DNA from: Solwaraspora sp. WMMD1047
GTDB lineage: Bacteria > Actinomycetota > Actinomycetes > Mycobacteriales > Micromonosporaceae
Assembly: GCF_029626155.1 (NCBI RefSeq)
Contig: NZ_JARUBL010000001.1
Span: 5,622,501 to 5,686,500 of the forward strand
Length of the DNA: 64,000 bases
Direction: 5' to 3'
Below, piece after piece: positions 1 to 8,950 of this stretch (position 1 is its first letter; the number at the start of each line of letters is the position of its first letter). The notes under the pieces were generated by a model, which saw only the letters and a list, made by a program, of their open reading frames with translations, ran no database searches and was not told the DNA's origin. Position numbers and translations under genes: made by a program.

Positions 1-25
1 TCAGAACCACTAACCGGGAACTCAT
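1..25 (-). CDS. First codons of a further gene of the leftmost operon (truncated by the window edge)
   Basis: On the minus strand a TGGAGTGG Shine-Dalgarno-like stretch lies a few bases before an ATG at 25, opening a frame that reads MSSRLVVL and then leaves the window. It begins 56 nt below the stop of the LamG protein gene on the same strand, so it is probably the third gene of that operon. Eight codons do not allow identification. In related actinobacteria such LamG and FG-GAP genes often precede a giant RHS/YD-repeat protein gene; that is an inference from context only. Confidence 0.4.
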
Positions 26-81
26 CACCACTCCAGAGGGCCGGACGAAGCGGGCGGACGACAACGCGTCGGATCATCGGA

Positions 82-3000
82 TCAGAGGTACGGGTCGGGA
101 TCAGGATCGGCCATCCGCTGGATGGTCGTGTCGTCGGCGACCCCGGTGTAGACCCGCACCTCGTCGACGACACCGCCCAGATACTGGCCGAAGCTGCCGT
201 TGTGCAGCGCCCGGCCCACCTGCAGCGGCCCGTCCGCCCGCCAGCCGGCGGCGTAGGGGGCCGTGCCGGTCGCGGCGACCTGCCCGTTGACGTAGAAGCG
301 CGCCTCGTCGCGGAACGCGTCGTAGACGACCGCCAGGTGCTGGCCGTGCTGGTCCGCGCTGGGCAGCAAACTGCCGTCGAAGACCACGGTCGCCTCCGGG
401 TCGTTGGTGTCGCTCTGCGGCAGCACCAGTTCCCAGCGGTCAGCGCTGCCGCAGCGGATGACGAACGCGCTGGCCGTACCGCCGGCCTGGGAGAGCACCG
501 CCTGGTCCCGGCCACCACAGGTCGGGCTGGGCAACCGGACCCGGGCGGCGACGGTGAAGCTGCCGTCGGTCACCGCCACCGGGGCCTCGGTGCGGGCCCG
601 GTCATCGACCCCGTCGAGCACCAGGTGCCCGCCACCGGCCAGGGCCGGCTCGGCGAACGGGTCCGCGTCTAGGTCCGGTGAGTACAGGTGGGCACCGCCC
701 TCCAGCAGCAGTTCCTGCCCGTTCTCGTCGTCGTACTCGGGGCTGCGATCGTCGGAGACGTCGTCCAGCGGCCAGTAGCCGAGGCGGACCGGGCGAAGCA
801 GGGACAACTCGCTGACCTCGCGGGACACCAGGACCCGGTCGAAGACGGCGACATCGGCCAACTCACCGGCCCAGCCGGCTGTGTGGCCGCTGCGGGCGTA
901 CGCCCGGCCGATCTGGACCGCGCCCCGGGACTTCCACGCCGAACGGCGCTGCGCGGTCGGCTGGACGTCACCGTTGACGTACAGCGTCATGGTCCTCAAC
1001 TCCGGGTCGTACGCGGCGGCCAGATGCGTCCACTCGTCGCGGACCGCCGGGACGGTGCTGGCCACCGACCAGCCGCCCAGCGACAGCACGTCGGTCGCCG
1101 GAATCCTGAACGCCCATCTGCCTGTCGCGGCGTCGAAGCCGAGGGTGAAACCGGGCTCGCCGCTGCCGTCCTGGCTGATCGCGACCCGGTCGGTGGTGTC
1201 GTCGGTCAGCCGCACCCAGGCGCTGACGCCGAAGCCGGTCGACGTGTCGACAAGCGCGGAACTGGTCGTCGTGAGGTAGCTGTCGGCGGCGTTTCCGGTG
1301 AACCGGATCGCCCGGTCGAACTGGCACTGCGCGCCGGAGCCACCGCAGCCCGGTCCGGGCACACCGAACGTCGCCGCGGCGCCGGCGACCGCCGGATGGT
1401 TACCGCGGGCGTCGCCGGCCGCCGCGGCGCCGGCCGCCTCACCGAGCCCCCACTCGCCAGCGGCCAGCCGGGTCGGCACCGAGAAGGCACAGCTGGCGAT
1501 CGCCGAGCGCAGGCCGGCCTGGTCGACCGCCTGCACGGTGACGAAATTCGGCCCGTCGTTGACCGGCATCCAACGCACCGAGACCGGGCCGCCACCGGTG
1601 GCGGGCACCAGTTCGTTGCTCGGCGACGGGTTGGTGTTGAAACCGTAAAGGTAGCGGACCGCGTCGCTTGACTCCGAGTCGAAGGTGAAGGTGCCGTAGA
1701 CGCCGACCGCGCCCCGGTGCTCGTTGTCCTCGGCGCAGGCGACGTCGTCGGTGCCCGCATTGAGCGGCAGGTACTCCGGCGAGTCGATCGCCGGCGCGGC
1801 CGGCGCCTCGTCGTCGTAGATGAACTGGCAGTTCGTCTGTGGGTCGAATTCCCAACTCCACGGACCCCAGACTTCCGAGTCCCCGGCCCGCACCTCCCAG
1901 GTGATCACTCTGTCCTTGGGGATGTTCGACGGCAGGGTGTACTGGAATCGGGAGCCGCTGGCCTTCCAGCCGGTGGTGACATAGTTGTTGATCCGGGTGC
2001 CGGAGTCGTCGTACCAGTAGTAGAGGATCTGGCCGTGGACCTGCTCGGTATGCGACGAGCTGTGGTCCGGGTCGCGCAGCACCATGTACAGGGTCGGCGG
2101 AGTGTCCACGTACGGACGGCCGGCGCCGGTCACGCACTGCCCACCCGGGGACATGGTCAACTCGGACTGCTTCGGCTGGCTCGGCGGCCGGTTGTAGTTG
2201 ACCGACAGGATCGCATTGCCGCAGAACCGCTTCCACGCGCTGTCGTCGCTCTCGTTCGCGGCGCGCAGCCCGAACGTCGTGGTGGACCAGCCTTTGTTCA
2301 CCGCCTCCGTGACCGCCGCTGTGGCGTTGAAGCCGACGTTCTGATTTGTCGAGGTGCAGGAACTCCGCGTCGCGGTCGGTGCCTTGGTCTGCTGCAGGAC
2401 ACCGGTTCCCGGCTGGTTGCTCCACTTCGTGCCGGAACTGATGCCGGAGGAGGATCGGTAGAGCGAGACGTTGCGCGCCGAACTGCTGGCCGTGTGGGTC
2501 ATCGTGACCAGAAACTCGGCGCTCAGGATGGTCCGCCCCGAATACGGCGTCGGCAGCGCGTAGTACAGCCGCTTGACGCCGACACCGTTACACCAGCCGG
2601 AGGAGACCGGGCACTCGCCGACCCCCTCATCGCCGGAGAACTTCCAGTACGACTGGTTTTCGAACCCGCTGGCGACCATTGCCCAGCCGCTGTTGCGAGT
2701 GTCCTGCCAGACCGGGTCGATGTAGACCGGCCAGCGGGTGTTCGGAGAGGCGAGCATCGCCTGGTCGGGCAGGAGGGTGAGGGTGTCGCCGTCGATCCGC
2801 CAGTCCACCGGAGCGAGGCTGGCGCCCGGCGGCGCGGACCCGGCGGCGTTGGTGTCCACGGCGCCGGTCGCGGCCCGGCCCTGCGGTGCCGGCCCCGTCT
2901 CGCCCGAGTCCCACATCACCGGGGCTGCGGCTTCCAGCACCGGCGCGCCGGTCGCCTCGTCCACGGCGACGAGCCCGCCTTCGGGGCTGTCCCGCACGGT

Positions 3001-3720
3001 CAGCCCGGTAGTGTCCAGGGTGAACTGCAGCGCGGCCAGTTCCGGCTGCTGCGCGGCCTCTGGCGTCTTGACCACAAGCACGTGTGAGAACCCGGTCACC
3101 TCGACGTTGACCGTCAGGTCCACGTCCGGCAGCACGTTGGCGTAGGTGACCTGGTCGCCGTCGATGGTCGGCTCGGGCAGCGCGCCCGGCCAGTCGAGGT
3201 TCATGCCGCGGCCGGCGCGCTCCACCCGTACCAGGGGGGTGTCGCCGCCGCCGGACAGTCGCAGCCCGAGTGTGGCGGCCCGGGGGCCGATGCTGCCGTC
3301 GGCCGCGGCGATCAGCGTCGCATCGACCGGTACCCAGCGGCCGTCGCGCACCACCCGGAACGGCTGGGCGTGCTGCACCGAGGTCAGGGTGCCGTCCGGG
3401 TTGGCGAACGTCTGCGTGCTCTCACCCCGCAGCGCACCGATTTCGATCCGTTCGCCGCTCTCGACCGCGTGGGCGAACGCCTCGGCCTCGGTCTGCCGGA
3501 CATTGCCCTCAGCGACGGCCGGCAGCAGCGCCGGGGCCACCGCCGGCGTCGTCGGTTCCGGGCCGCCGGTCGCCGGTCGGTCCACCACCGTGTACGCGGT
3601 GAGCAGCGCGACCAGACCGAGACTGAGCCCCAGCCCGCGCTGCCAGCCGATCTTCCGCCTGCCACCGATCACGTCACTGCCCTCCCCCGTGGTGCCGTCC
3701 CAATTGCCGATCATGGCCAT
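82..3720 (-). CDS. Secreted or membrane-anchored DNRLRE and LamG domain protein
   Basis: A protein of about 1212 residues, probably surface-exposed. After a short basic N-terminus, one hydrophobic segment (about residues 27-45) acts as signal or anchor. A region up to about residue 330 is shared with the upstream gene product (motifs WVPVD, GALPEP, VLPDVDL, PVMWDS). A DNRLRE-type beta domain follows (about 355-530), then an Ig/FN3-like stretch, then two LamG/concanavalin-like jellyroll domains (about 800-970 and 1030-1200), each with a YVNG strand. The start is placed at the ATG at 3720, which overlaps the stop of the upstream gene as TGATG and implies coupled translation; the frame is open 21 codons further up. 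LamG domains usually bind carbohydrate or protein ligands; the ligand here is unknown. Confidence 0.8.
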   Translation of the reverse strand: MAMIGNWDGTTGEGSDVIGGRRKIGWQRGLGLSLGLVALLTAYTVVDRPATGGPEPTTPAVAPALLPAVAEGNVRQTEAEAFAHAVESGERIEIGALRGESTQTFANPDGTLTSVQHAQPFRVVRDGRWVPVDATLIAAADGSIGPRAATLGLRLSGGGDTPLVRVERAGRGMNLDWPGALPEPTIDGDQVTYANVLPDVDLTVNVEVTGFSHVLVVKTPEAAQQPELAALQFTLDTTGLTVRDSPEGGLVAVDEATGAPVLEAAAPVMWDSGETGPAPQGRAATGAVDTNAAGSAPPGASLAPVDWRIDGDTLTLLPDQAMLASPNTRWPVYIDPVWQDTRNSGWAMVASGFENQSYWKFSGDEGVGECPVSSGWCNGVGVKRLYYALPTPYSGRTILSAEFLVTMTHTASSSARNVSLYRSSSGISSGTKWSNQPGTGVLQQTKAPTATRSSCTSTNQNVGFNATAAVTEAVNKGWSTTTFGLRAANESDDSAWKRFCGNAILSVNYNRPPSQPKQSELTMSPGGQCVTGAGRPYVDTPPTLYMVLRDPDHSSSHTEQVHGQILYYWYDDSGTRINNYVTTGWKASGSRFQYTLPSNIPKDRVITWEVRAGDSEVWGPWSWEFDPQTNCQFIYDDEAPAAPAIDSPEYLPLNAGTDDVACAEDNEHRGAVGVYGTFTFDSESSDAVRYLYGFNTNPSPSNELVPATGGGPVSVRWMPVNDGPNFVTVQAVDQAGLRSAIASCAFSVPTRLAAGEWGLGEAAGAAAAGDARGNHPAVAGAAATFGVPGPGCGGSGAQCQFDRAIRFTGNAADSYLTTTSSALVDTSTGFGVSAWVRLTDDTTDRVAISQDGSGEPGFTLGFDAATGRWAFRIPATDVLSLGGWSVASTVPAVRDEWTHLAAAYDPELRTMTLYVNGDVQPTAQRRSAWKSRGAVQIGRAYARSGHTAGWAGELADVAVFDRVLVSREVSELSLLRPVRLGYWPLDDVSDDRSPEYDDENGQELLLEGGAHLYSPDLDADPFAEPALAGGGHLVLDGVDDRARTEAPVAVTDGSFTVAARVRLPSPTCGGRDQAVLSQAGGTASAFVIRCGSADRWELVLPQSDTNDPEATVVFDGSLLPSADQHGQHLAVVYDAFRDEARFYVNGQVAATGTAPYAAGWRADGPLQVGRALHNGSFGQYLGGVVDEVRVYTGVADDTTIQRMADPDPDPYL

Positions 3721-6700
3721 CAGTTCACCGCCGCACCGAAGGCGACCGCTGCGGCCGGGAAGCCTCCTTCGCCGGCCCGCCACACGTGTTGTGGCGTGGC
3801 CGAGCCGGTGGCCAGCGCCGACCAGGGCAGGGCGTAGACCGCCCGTTCCTGGTACGGGCTGGCGACGTAGAGATGGGTCTGGTCGCCGGCGATCGACACG
3901 CCGATGAGTTCCTGAGCGATCGGCGTGCCCGACAGTCCTGCGGCACCGCGCTCGACCGTGGCGTACCCGCTGATCGGGTTCGCGGCCGCGCCGAACACCA
4001 GGACCACCCCGGCGTCGGCCGCCGACCCGGTGTCCTCGCCGGGCGCGGAAACGGCGAGCAGCAGGTTCTGTGCCGTCGCCTCCGAACCGGGTGCGAGATT
4101 CACCAGGTGCACCCGCTCGCCGAAGTAGTCGCCCTCCTCGTCACCGCTCGGGATGCCGACGATATGCTGGGCGATCACCGGCAGTTCGGTGAAGCCGCTG
4201 TCGGTGATGTGGAACCGCTGCACGACGCCGGTGTCGACGATGCCGGTCGGGCCGTACTCCTTGCCGGGGACGCCGACCGCGAGGAACGAATCGGTGCCGC
4301 CGGCCGCCGCGCCGGCCGAGCGGTAGTCGACCATGGACAGCGACTTGCCGAACGTGTCGTTGGCGGTGGAGGTGCCCCACACGTCGGCCCGGTTCTGGTC
4401 AAGCGCGGCGACAAGCGTCGGCCGGCCGGCGGTGTACTGGTGGCTGAGAACATTGACACCGCCGGCGAAGACCTCGGTGCCGATCGCCTCGCCGGGCGAG
4501 CCGATGGCGAAGTGGTGACTCGACGCGGCCAGCGCGTAGCCGGTCATATCGTCGTTCTCCAGCGCTCCGGCCACGCCGTTGCCTCCCTGGCTGAGCAGGA
4601 TGTTCGCGGTGCCGCGCAGGTAGTGCACGACGCCGGTGTCCGCGGCGGCGCCGACGTCCTCACCGGGCGCGCCGATCAGCAGGAACGCCTCGCCGGTGGC
4701 GGTGTGGCCGGCCGCGAGTGAGAATCCGAACCAGTCGCCGGCCTCGGCCGTCTCCGGGAACACCGCCTGGCCCTGGTGGTGGACCAGCGACGTCGGACCT
4801 TTCGTGAGCCCGTTCGGGGAGCCGAGAAGTACGTAGACGGCGCCGACGTCGGCCTTGCCGTCCAGGTCCTCATACGGGGCCCCGACCGCCAGGTCGGTGC
4901 AGCCGTCGTTGTTGACGTCGTAGCTTGCCAGCGCGAACCCGAACTGGTCGCCGGCTTCGGCCCCGCCGGGCACCTGAGCGTTGTTCTCGTGCAGCGTGTC
5001 GACGGTGCCGGCGCCGCCGTAGCGAACATGAACCTGACCGGCCTTGGCCTGCCCGGCGACGGATGCCTCCGGGTCGGCGATGGCGACGTCGGTCAGCCCG
5101 TCGCCGTTGTAGTCGTTGGCGACCCCGCCCTCGCAGCCCTCCACCGGCGGCACCGTGACGTACACCGTCATCTCACAGAAGCCGGTCCACACCGCGCTGC
5201 CGCTGACCCCGTCGTTGGCCCGGACCCGCCACCGGTACCGGCCGCCGTCGGTGAAGGCGCCGGCCGGAACGGTGACGCTGGCGGTGGCACCGGAGGTGAC
5301 GTTGGCGACGGTCTGGCCGCCGAGCGGCGCCGACGCGCCGAGGGCCCACCATTCGAACTCCACCGACATCGCGGTGCCGTCACCGTCGGAGACGGTGGCC
5401 CGCAGTTGCGGGGTGAGGGTGTTGACAAGGGGCCGGCCGGTGCCGGTGACGCAGGCGGTGGCCGGGACCGTGGACCGGGCGGTGACAGTCGGCCACGAGT
5501 TGTAGGTGACCACCGCGTACGGCACCTGCGAGGTGGCGGTGGTTTCCCGGGAGCGGAACTGCTTGAACGTGGTGGTGTCGGTCTCGTCGGTCGCGCGGAT
5601 GCCCATGTGTGCCTGGCTGGCGCCGGCGGTCGCCGCCCGCTGGAAGAACGCGGTGCCATTGATCGTCGACCAGCCGTCGTCACACTCGGCGTCGTATCCC
5701 TTGGTCATCGTGGAGGTCGCCTCGTGGTGCAGCCACGCCGGCTGGTTGGTCCACCGGGTGGCGGTGCTTGCCGCACCGGTGCTCCAGATCTCCCACGCTT
5801 TCGGGGTGCAGGTGTGTGACCACCAGTTCCAGAAGTGGACGGTCGCCGAGTTGATCTGCTTGCCGGCCAGCACGGCCGCGTTCCAGGTGACGAACGACCG
5901 GGTGATCGTCGGCGGGCTGGTGGCGAGCAGGCCGATCTGCAGGTCGGCGGTGCCGCTCTGGTTGGTGGTGACGCTCTCCCGGACGTACGCGTCGAAGGTG
6001 GTGGACAGCGGGTTGACCGTCGGATCGAGGGTCACCGGGTAGACCGTGTCGGGTGAGTCGAGCCAGTCGGCGTCGGGTCGCAATAGCAGGTCGACGCCGC
6101 CGGTGCGGGCGGTGACGGTGGTGTGGATCGGGGCGATTCGGGCCGGCGTACCGGCCGGGGTGGTCTGGGCGTCCCACATCGCCGGTGCGGGCACGGTGGC
6201 CAGGGTGGCGCCGTCTGCGCCGGTGAGAACGATGCCGCCTCGCTCGTCATGGTGGTGTCCGGCGACGCCGGGCCCGGTCAGGGTGAGTGGGACATCGCGT
6301 ACCAGGTCGGCCGCGTCCTGGTTCTTGACCGTCAGAAGCTGCTCGAACCCGATCCGGGTGGCCCGCACCACCAGGTCCACACCGGGCAGCACCTCGGGGT
6401 AGGTAGCGACCGGTCCGGCGAGCCGTGGCTCGGGCAGCGCACCGGTCCAGCTCATCGCGACTCGGGCCGGACCATGTCCCACGGTGGCCAGCTCGTGGGT
6501 GCCGGCCGGGCGGGGGCCGGAGATCCGCAGTTCGTTCGGGTGGGCGACGGGGGCGACCGACCCGTCTGTGGCGCGACGAAGCTGCAGGTCGACCGGCACC
6601 CAGCCGCCATCGCGGCGAACCCGGACCACGTCTGCGGAGATCTTCGCCTCAAGCTGGCCATCCGGTCGGGCCCAGACCTCGGTGGTTGCGGAGGTCTGCC

Positions 6701-6905
6701 CGTGGACGCGCACCGGTCGGCCGCTGTCGCGGGCCGCAAGCAAGGCGCGACCCTCCTCTGTCGCCGGTGCAGCGGGTACCGCACCGAACCGGCGCGGATC
6801 GTCGACGTTGACCACGGCAGCGACGGCCAGCACCACCGCTGCGGCAGTCAATATCACCGTCCACCGTGGCCTGGACGTGGGTACATGCCAGCCATCCACG
6901 GCCAT
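3720..6905 (-). CDS. Secreted or membrane-anchored DNRLRE protein with FG-GAP repeats
   Basis: A protein of 1061 residues whose ATG at 6905 follows a GGGGGAGG ribosome binding site. A hydrophobic segment at about 16-33 is the signal or anchor. The N-terminal 300 residues resemble the next gene's N-terminus. A DNRLRE-type domain (about 300-470) and an Ig-like domain (about 490-590) are followed by FG-GAP repeats to the end. The first two repeats carry calcium-loop motifs DYNGDGLTDVAIADP and DVNNDGCTDLAVGAP, as in integrin-alpha beta-propellers. It is the first gene of a coupled operon with the LamG protein. Both products are probably exported and may act at the cell surface or with a downstream large repeat protein. 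Enzymatic activity is not evident. Confidence 0.82.
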   Translation of the reverse strand: MAVDGWHVPTSRPRWTVILTAAAVVLAVAAVVNVDDPRRFGAVPAAPATEEGRALLAARDSGRPVRVHGQTSATTEVWARPDGQLEAKISADVVRVRRDGGWVPVDLQLRRATDGSVAPVAHPNELRISGPRPAGTHELATVGHGPARVAMSWTGALPEPRLAGPVATYPEVLPGVDLVVRATRIGFEQLLTVKNQDAADLVRDVPLTLTGPGVAGHHHDERGGIVLTGADGATLATVPAPAMWDAQTTPAGTPARIAPIHTTVTARTGGVDLLLRPDADWLDSPDTVYPVTLDPTVNPLSTTFDAYVRESVTTNQSGTADLQIGLLATSPPTITRSFVTWNAAVLAGKQINSATVHFWNWWSHTCTPKAWEIWSTGAASTATRWTNQPAWLHHEATSTMTKGYDAECDDGWSTINGTAFFQRAATAGASQAHMGIRATDETDTTTFKQFRSRETTATSQVPYAVVTYNSWPTVTARSTVPATACVTGTGRPLVNTLTPQLRATVSDGDGTAMSVEFEWWALGASAPLGGQTVANVTSGATASVTVPAGAFTDGGRYRWRVRANDGVSGSAVWTGFCEMTVYVTVPPVEGCEGGVANDYNGDGLTDVAIADPEASVAGQAKAGQVHVRYGGAGTVDTLHENNAQVPGGAEAGDQFGFALASYDVNNDGCTDLAVGAPYEDLDGKADVGAVYVLLGSPNGLTKGPTSLVHHQGQAVFPETAEAGDWFGFSLAAGHTATGEAFLLIGAPGEDVGAAADTGVVHYLRGTANILLSQGGNGVAGALENDDMTGYALAASSHHFAIGSPGEAIGTEVFAGGVNVLSHQYTAGRPTLVAALDQNRADVWGTSTANDTFGKSLSMVDYRSAGAAAGGTDSFLAVGVPGKEYGPTGIVDTGVVQRFHITDSGFTELPVIAQHIVGIPSGDEEGDYFGERVHLVNLAPGSEATAQNLLLAVSAPGEDTGSAADAGVVLVFGAAANPISGYATVERGAAGLSGTPIAQELIGVSIAGDQTHLYVASPYQERAVYALPWSALATGSATPQHVWRAGEGGFPAAAVAFGAAVN

Positions 6906-6948
6906 CCGGTCCTCCCCCGCAGCGAGACGTCCGAGTCAGCGGATCATG

Positions 6949-6977
6949 ACGCTACGGGGCGGTTAGGTGACTGTCAA
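6949..6977 (-). promoter_or_regulatory. Sigma-70-type promoter for the FG-GAP/LamG operon
   Basis: On the minus strand a perfect TTGACA -35 hexamer (6972-6977) is separated by exactly 17 bp from TAGCGT (6949-6954). The predicted start is near 6942, giving a leader of about 36 nt with a strong ribosome binding site before the ATG at 6905. Confidence 0.6.
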
Positions 6978-7095
6978 TAAATATCTGACGTGATCGCCCT
7001 CCTGGCCTCACCAACGGCACTGACTTAGAACGGCCACAGTGGATACTGATCTGGCCTTCGCCGCAAGTCGACGGCCCTCCAAGTGAGAGACACCC

Positions 7096-7758
7096 CTAGA
7101 CTGACCGGCCGACCCGGCGGGTCTCGTACGCCCACATCGCGATCTCGACCCGGTTCCGGGCGCCGAGCTTCGCCATCAGGCTGGCGATGTGTGTCTTCAC
7201 GGTGCTCAACGTGATGAACAGCTCCGCGGCGATCTCACTGTTCGTGCGGCCCCGGGCCACCGCGGCCAGGACCTCCTCCTCCCGGCCGGTCAGCGGCTCG
7301 ATCGGCTGGCGCGGCGGCTGCGCCGGCCCGGCGTCGGCGAACGCCCGCAGCAGCCGGGTGGTGACGCTCGGCGCGATCAGCGCGTCACCGGCGGCAGCGG
7401 CCTGCACGGCATGGGTGAGCAGTGTCGGGCCGGCGTCCTTGAGCAGGAAGCCGCGGGCCCCGGCGCGCAGCGCCGCGTAGACGTACTCGTCCAGGTCGAA
7501 GGTGGTGATGACGACGACGGCGAGCGGGTCGGCGACCGCCGGACCGGCCAGCGACCGGGTCGCCTCGATGCCGTCGAGCCGGGGCATCCGGATGTCGAAG
7601 AGGCAGACGTCGGGGCGCAGCCGCCGGGCCAGCTCGACCGCCTGCCGGCCGTCGGCGGCCTCGCCGATCACCTCGATGCCGGGTTGGGCGTTGAGGATCA
7701 TCGTGAGGCCGGTCCGGACGATCTCCTGGTCGTCGGCGACCAGCACCCGCACGGTCAC
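7096..7758 (-). CDS. NarL/LuxR-family response regulator
   Basis: A 220-residue response regulator with an N-terminal receiver domain (phosphoacceptor D55 in LFDIRMP, acidic pair D9-D10, T86, K107) and a C-terminal LuxR-type helix-turn-helix (about 155-215, LTGREEEVLAAVARG and STVKTHIASLMAKL). The GTG start at 7758 overlaps the stop of the upstream histidine kinase gene as GTGA, so the two form a coupled two-component system. The target genes are not evident from the context. Confidence 0.93.
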   Translation of the reverse strand: MTVRVLVADDQEIVRTGLTMILNAQPGIEVIGEAADGRQAVELARRLRPDVCLFDIRMPRLDGIEATRSLAGPAVADPLAVVVITTFDLDEYVYAALRAGARGFLLKDAGPTLLTHAVQAAAAGDALIAPSVTTRLLRAFADAGPAQPPRQPIEPLTGREEEVLAAVARGRTNSEIAAELFITLSTVKTHIASLMAKLGARNRVEIAMWAYETRRVGRSV

Positions 7759-8891
7759 CGCGGCCCCGGCGCGGTCCGCGGCAGGGTCGCCGTCACCGTC
7801 CAGCCCCGGTCCGGGTCGGGGCCGGCCTCGCAGGTACCGCCGAGCAGCCCGGCCCGCTCGATCATGCCGACCAGGCCGTACCCGGTGCCGGTGGTCCGGC
7901 CGAGGGCGGGCTCGCCGTCGTCGCTGACCCGCAGCCGTACCGTCTGGTCGTCGGCGGCGACCCGGACCTCGATCCGTTTCGCGTGCCGGGCGTGCCGGCG
8001 GGCGTTGGTGACCGACTCCTGGGCGAGCCGGTAGACGGCCGCCGCGACCGCCGGCGGCAGGTCGTCGACCGCGCCGCTGATCTGGACGTCGACGGCCGGG
8101 CCGGGGCGCGACGGGTCGGCCAGCCCTTCGAGGTCACCGACCCGGGGGGTGGGGGTCAGCTCGACCGGCTCGTCGCGGCGCAGCACCCGGACCATGCCGC
8201 GCATCTCGGCCAGCGCCCGGGACGCCTCGGCCTCGATCACCCGCAGCGCGTCGGCCGCCGCGTCCGGGTGGGTGCCGGCGGTGGCCAGGCCGGCCTGGGC
8301 ACGGATCGCCATCGCCGAGACGTGGTGCGCGACGGTGTCGTGCAGGTCCCGGGCGAGCCGTTCCCGTTCCAGGAGTTTCACCTGGTCCAGCTCGCGCTGG
8401 CGGGCCCGGGACCGCCAGCGCAGCGCCGCACCGATCGCCCCGGCGGAGGTCAGCACGATCAGACCGGCGACGAGATCACCGAGGCCGAGGTGCCCGAGGG
8501 CGAGCGACAGGCCGAGCTTGCCGACGATGATCGCGGTGCCGGCCACGATCTGGCGCCCCGATCCCCAGCGGATCAGGGAGTACGCCAACAGCAGCATGAA
8601 GACCAGCACGTTGAGGTCGGGTCCGCCGTCGGTCGGCACCGAGACCACGGCGCAGACGCCGAAGCCGACCGCGACCGCCGGCAGCGGCGCCGACCGGCGC
8701 CACAGCAGCAGCGGAACCAGCCCGACCGTGACCAGCACCGACAGCGTCCGCCAGGGCAGCTCGGGCCGGAGCACGCCCTCGACGACGGCCGCCGGGATCA
8801 GCAGCACGACCAGCGCCCAGTCCCGCCAACTCAGTGGGGGGACGTGCGGTGGGCGCGGCTCGTTCCACACGGAGCGCAGCAGACCGGGCAC
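7755..8891 (-). CDS. Sensor histidine kinase (HisKA_3 family)
   Basis: A 378-residue membrane kinase. About five to six hydrophobic segments fill residues 25-157, and no large extracellular sensor domain is visible, as in intramembrane-sensing kinases of NarL-type systems. The dimerisation and phosphoacceptor region carries DLHDTVAHH with H184. The C-terminal HATPase_c domain has the N-box (QESVTNARRHARHA) and a G-box ending GYGLVGMIERAGLLGG. It phosphorylates the response regulator encoded by the overlapping downstream gene. The stimulus cannot be inferred. Confidence 0.92.
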   Translation of the reverse strand: MPGLLRSVWNEPRPPHVPPLSWRDWALVVLLIPAAVVEGVLRPELPWRTLSVLVTVGLVPLLLWRRSAPLPAVAVGFGVCAVVSVPTDGGPDLNVLVFMLLLAYSLIRWGSGRQIVAGTAIIVGKLGLSLALGHLGLGDLVAGLIVLTSAGAIGAALRWRSRARQRELDQVKLLERERLARDLHDTVAHHVSAMAIRAQAGLATAGTHPDAAADALRVIEAEASRALAEMRGMVRVLRRDEPVELTPTPRVGDLEGLADPSRPGPAVDVQISGAVDDLPPAVAAAVYRLAQESVTNARRHARHAKRIEVRVAADDQTVRLRVSDDGEPALGRTTGTGYGLVGMIERAGLLGGTCEAGPDPDRGWTVTATLPRTAPGPR

Positions 8892-8950
8892 GGATCAATC
8901 GTACGAAGCCGGGGACCACACCGGATCGGCCCAAAGTACGACCGGCCAGG

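Noticed and set aside
202-672. Many long open frames opposite or inside the large genes (for example 202-672, 688-1671, 1717-3087 plus strand)
   Set aside because: They are shadow frames of high-GC coding DNA: no family similarity, Arg/Pro/Gly-rich composition, no ribosome binding sites, and the opposite strand encodes recognisable domains.
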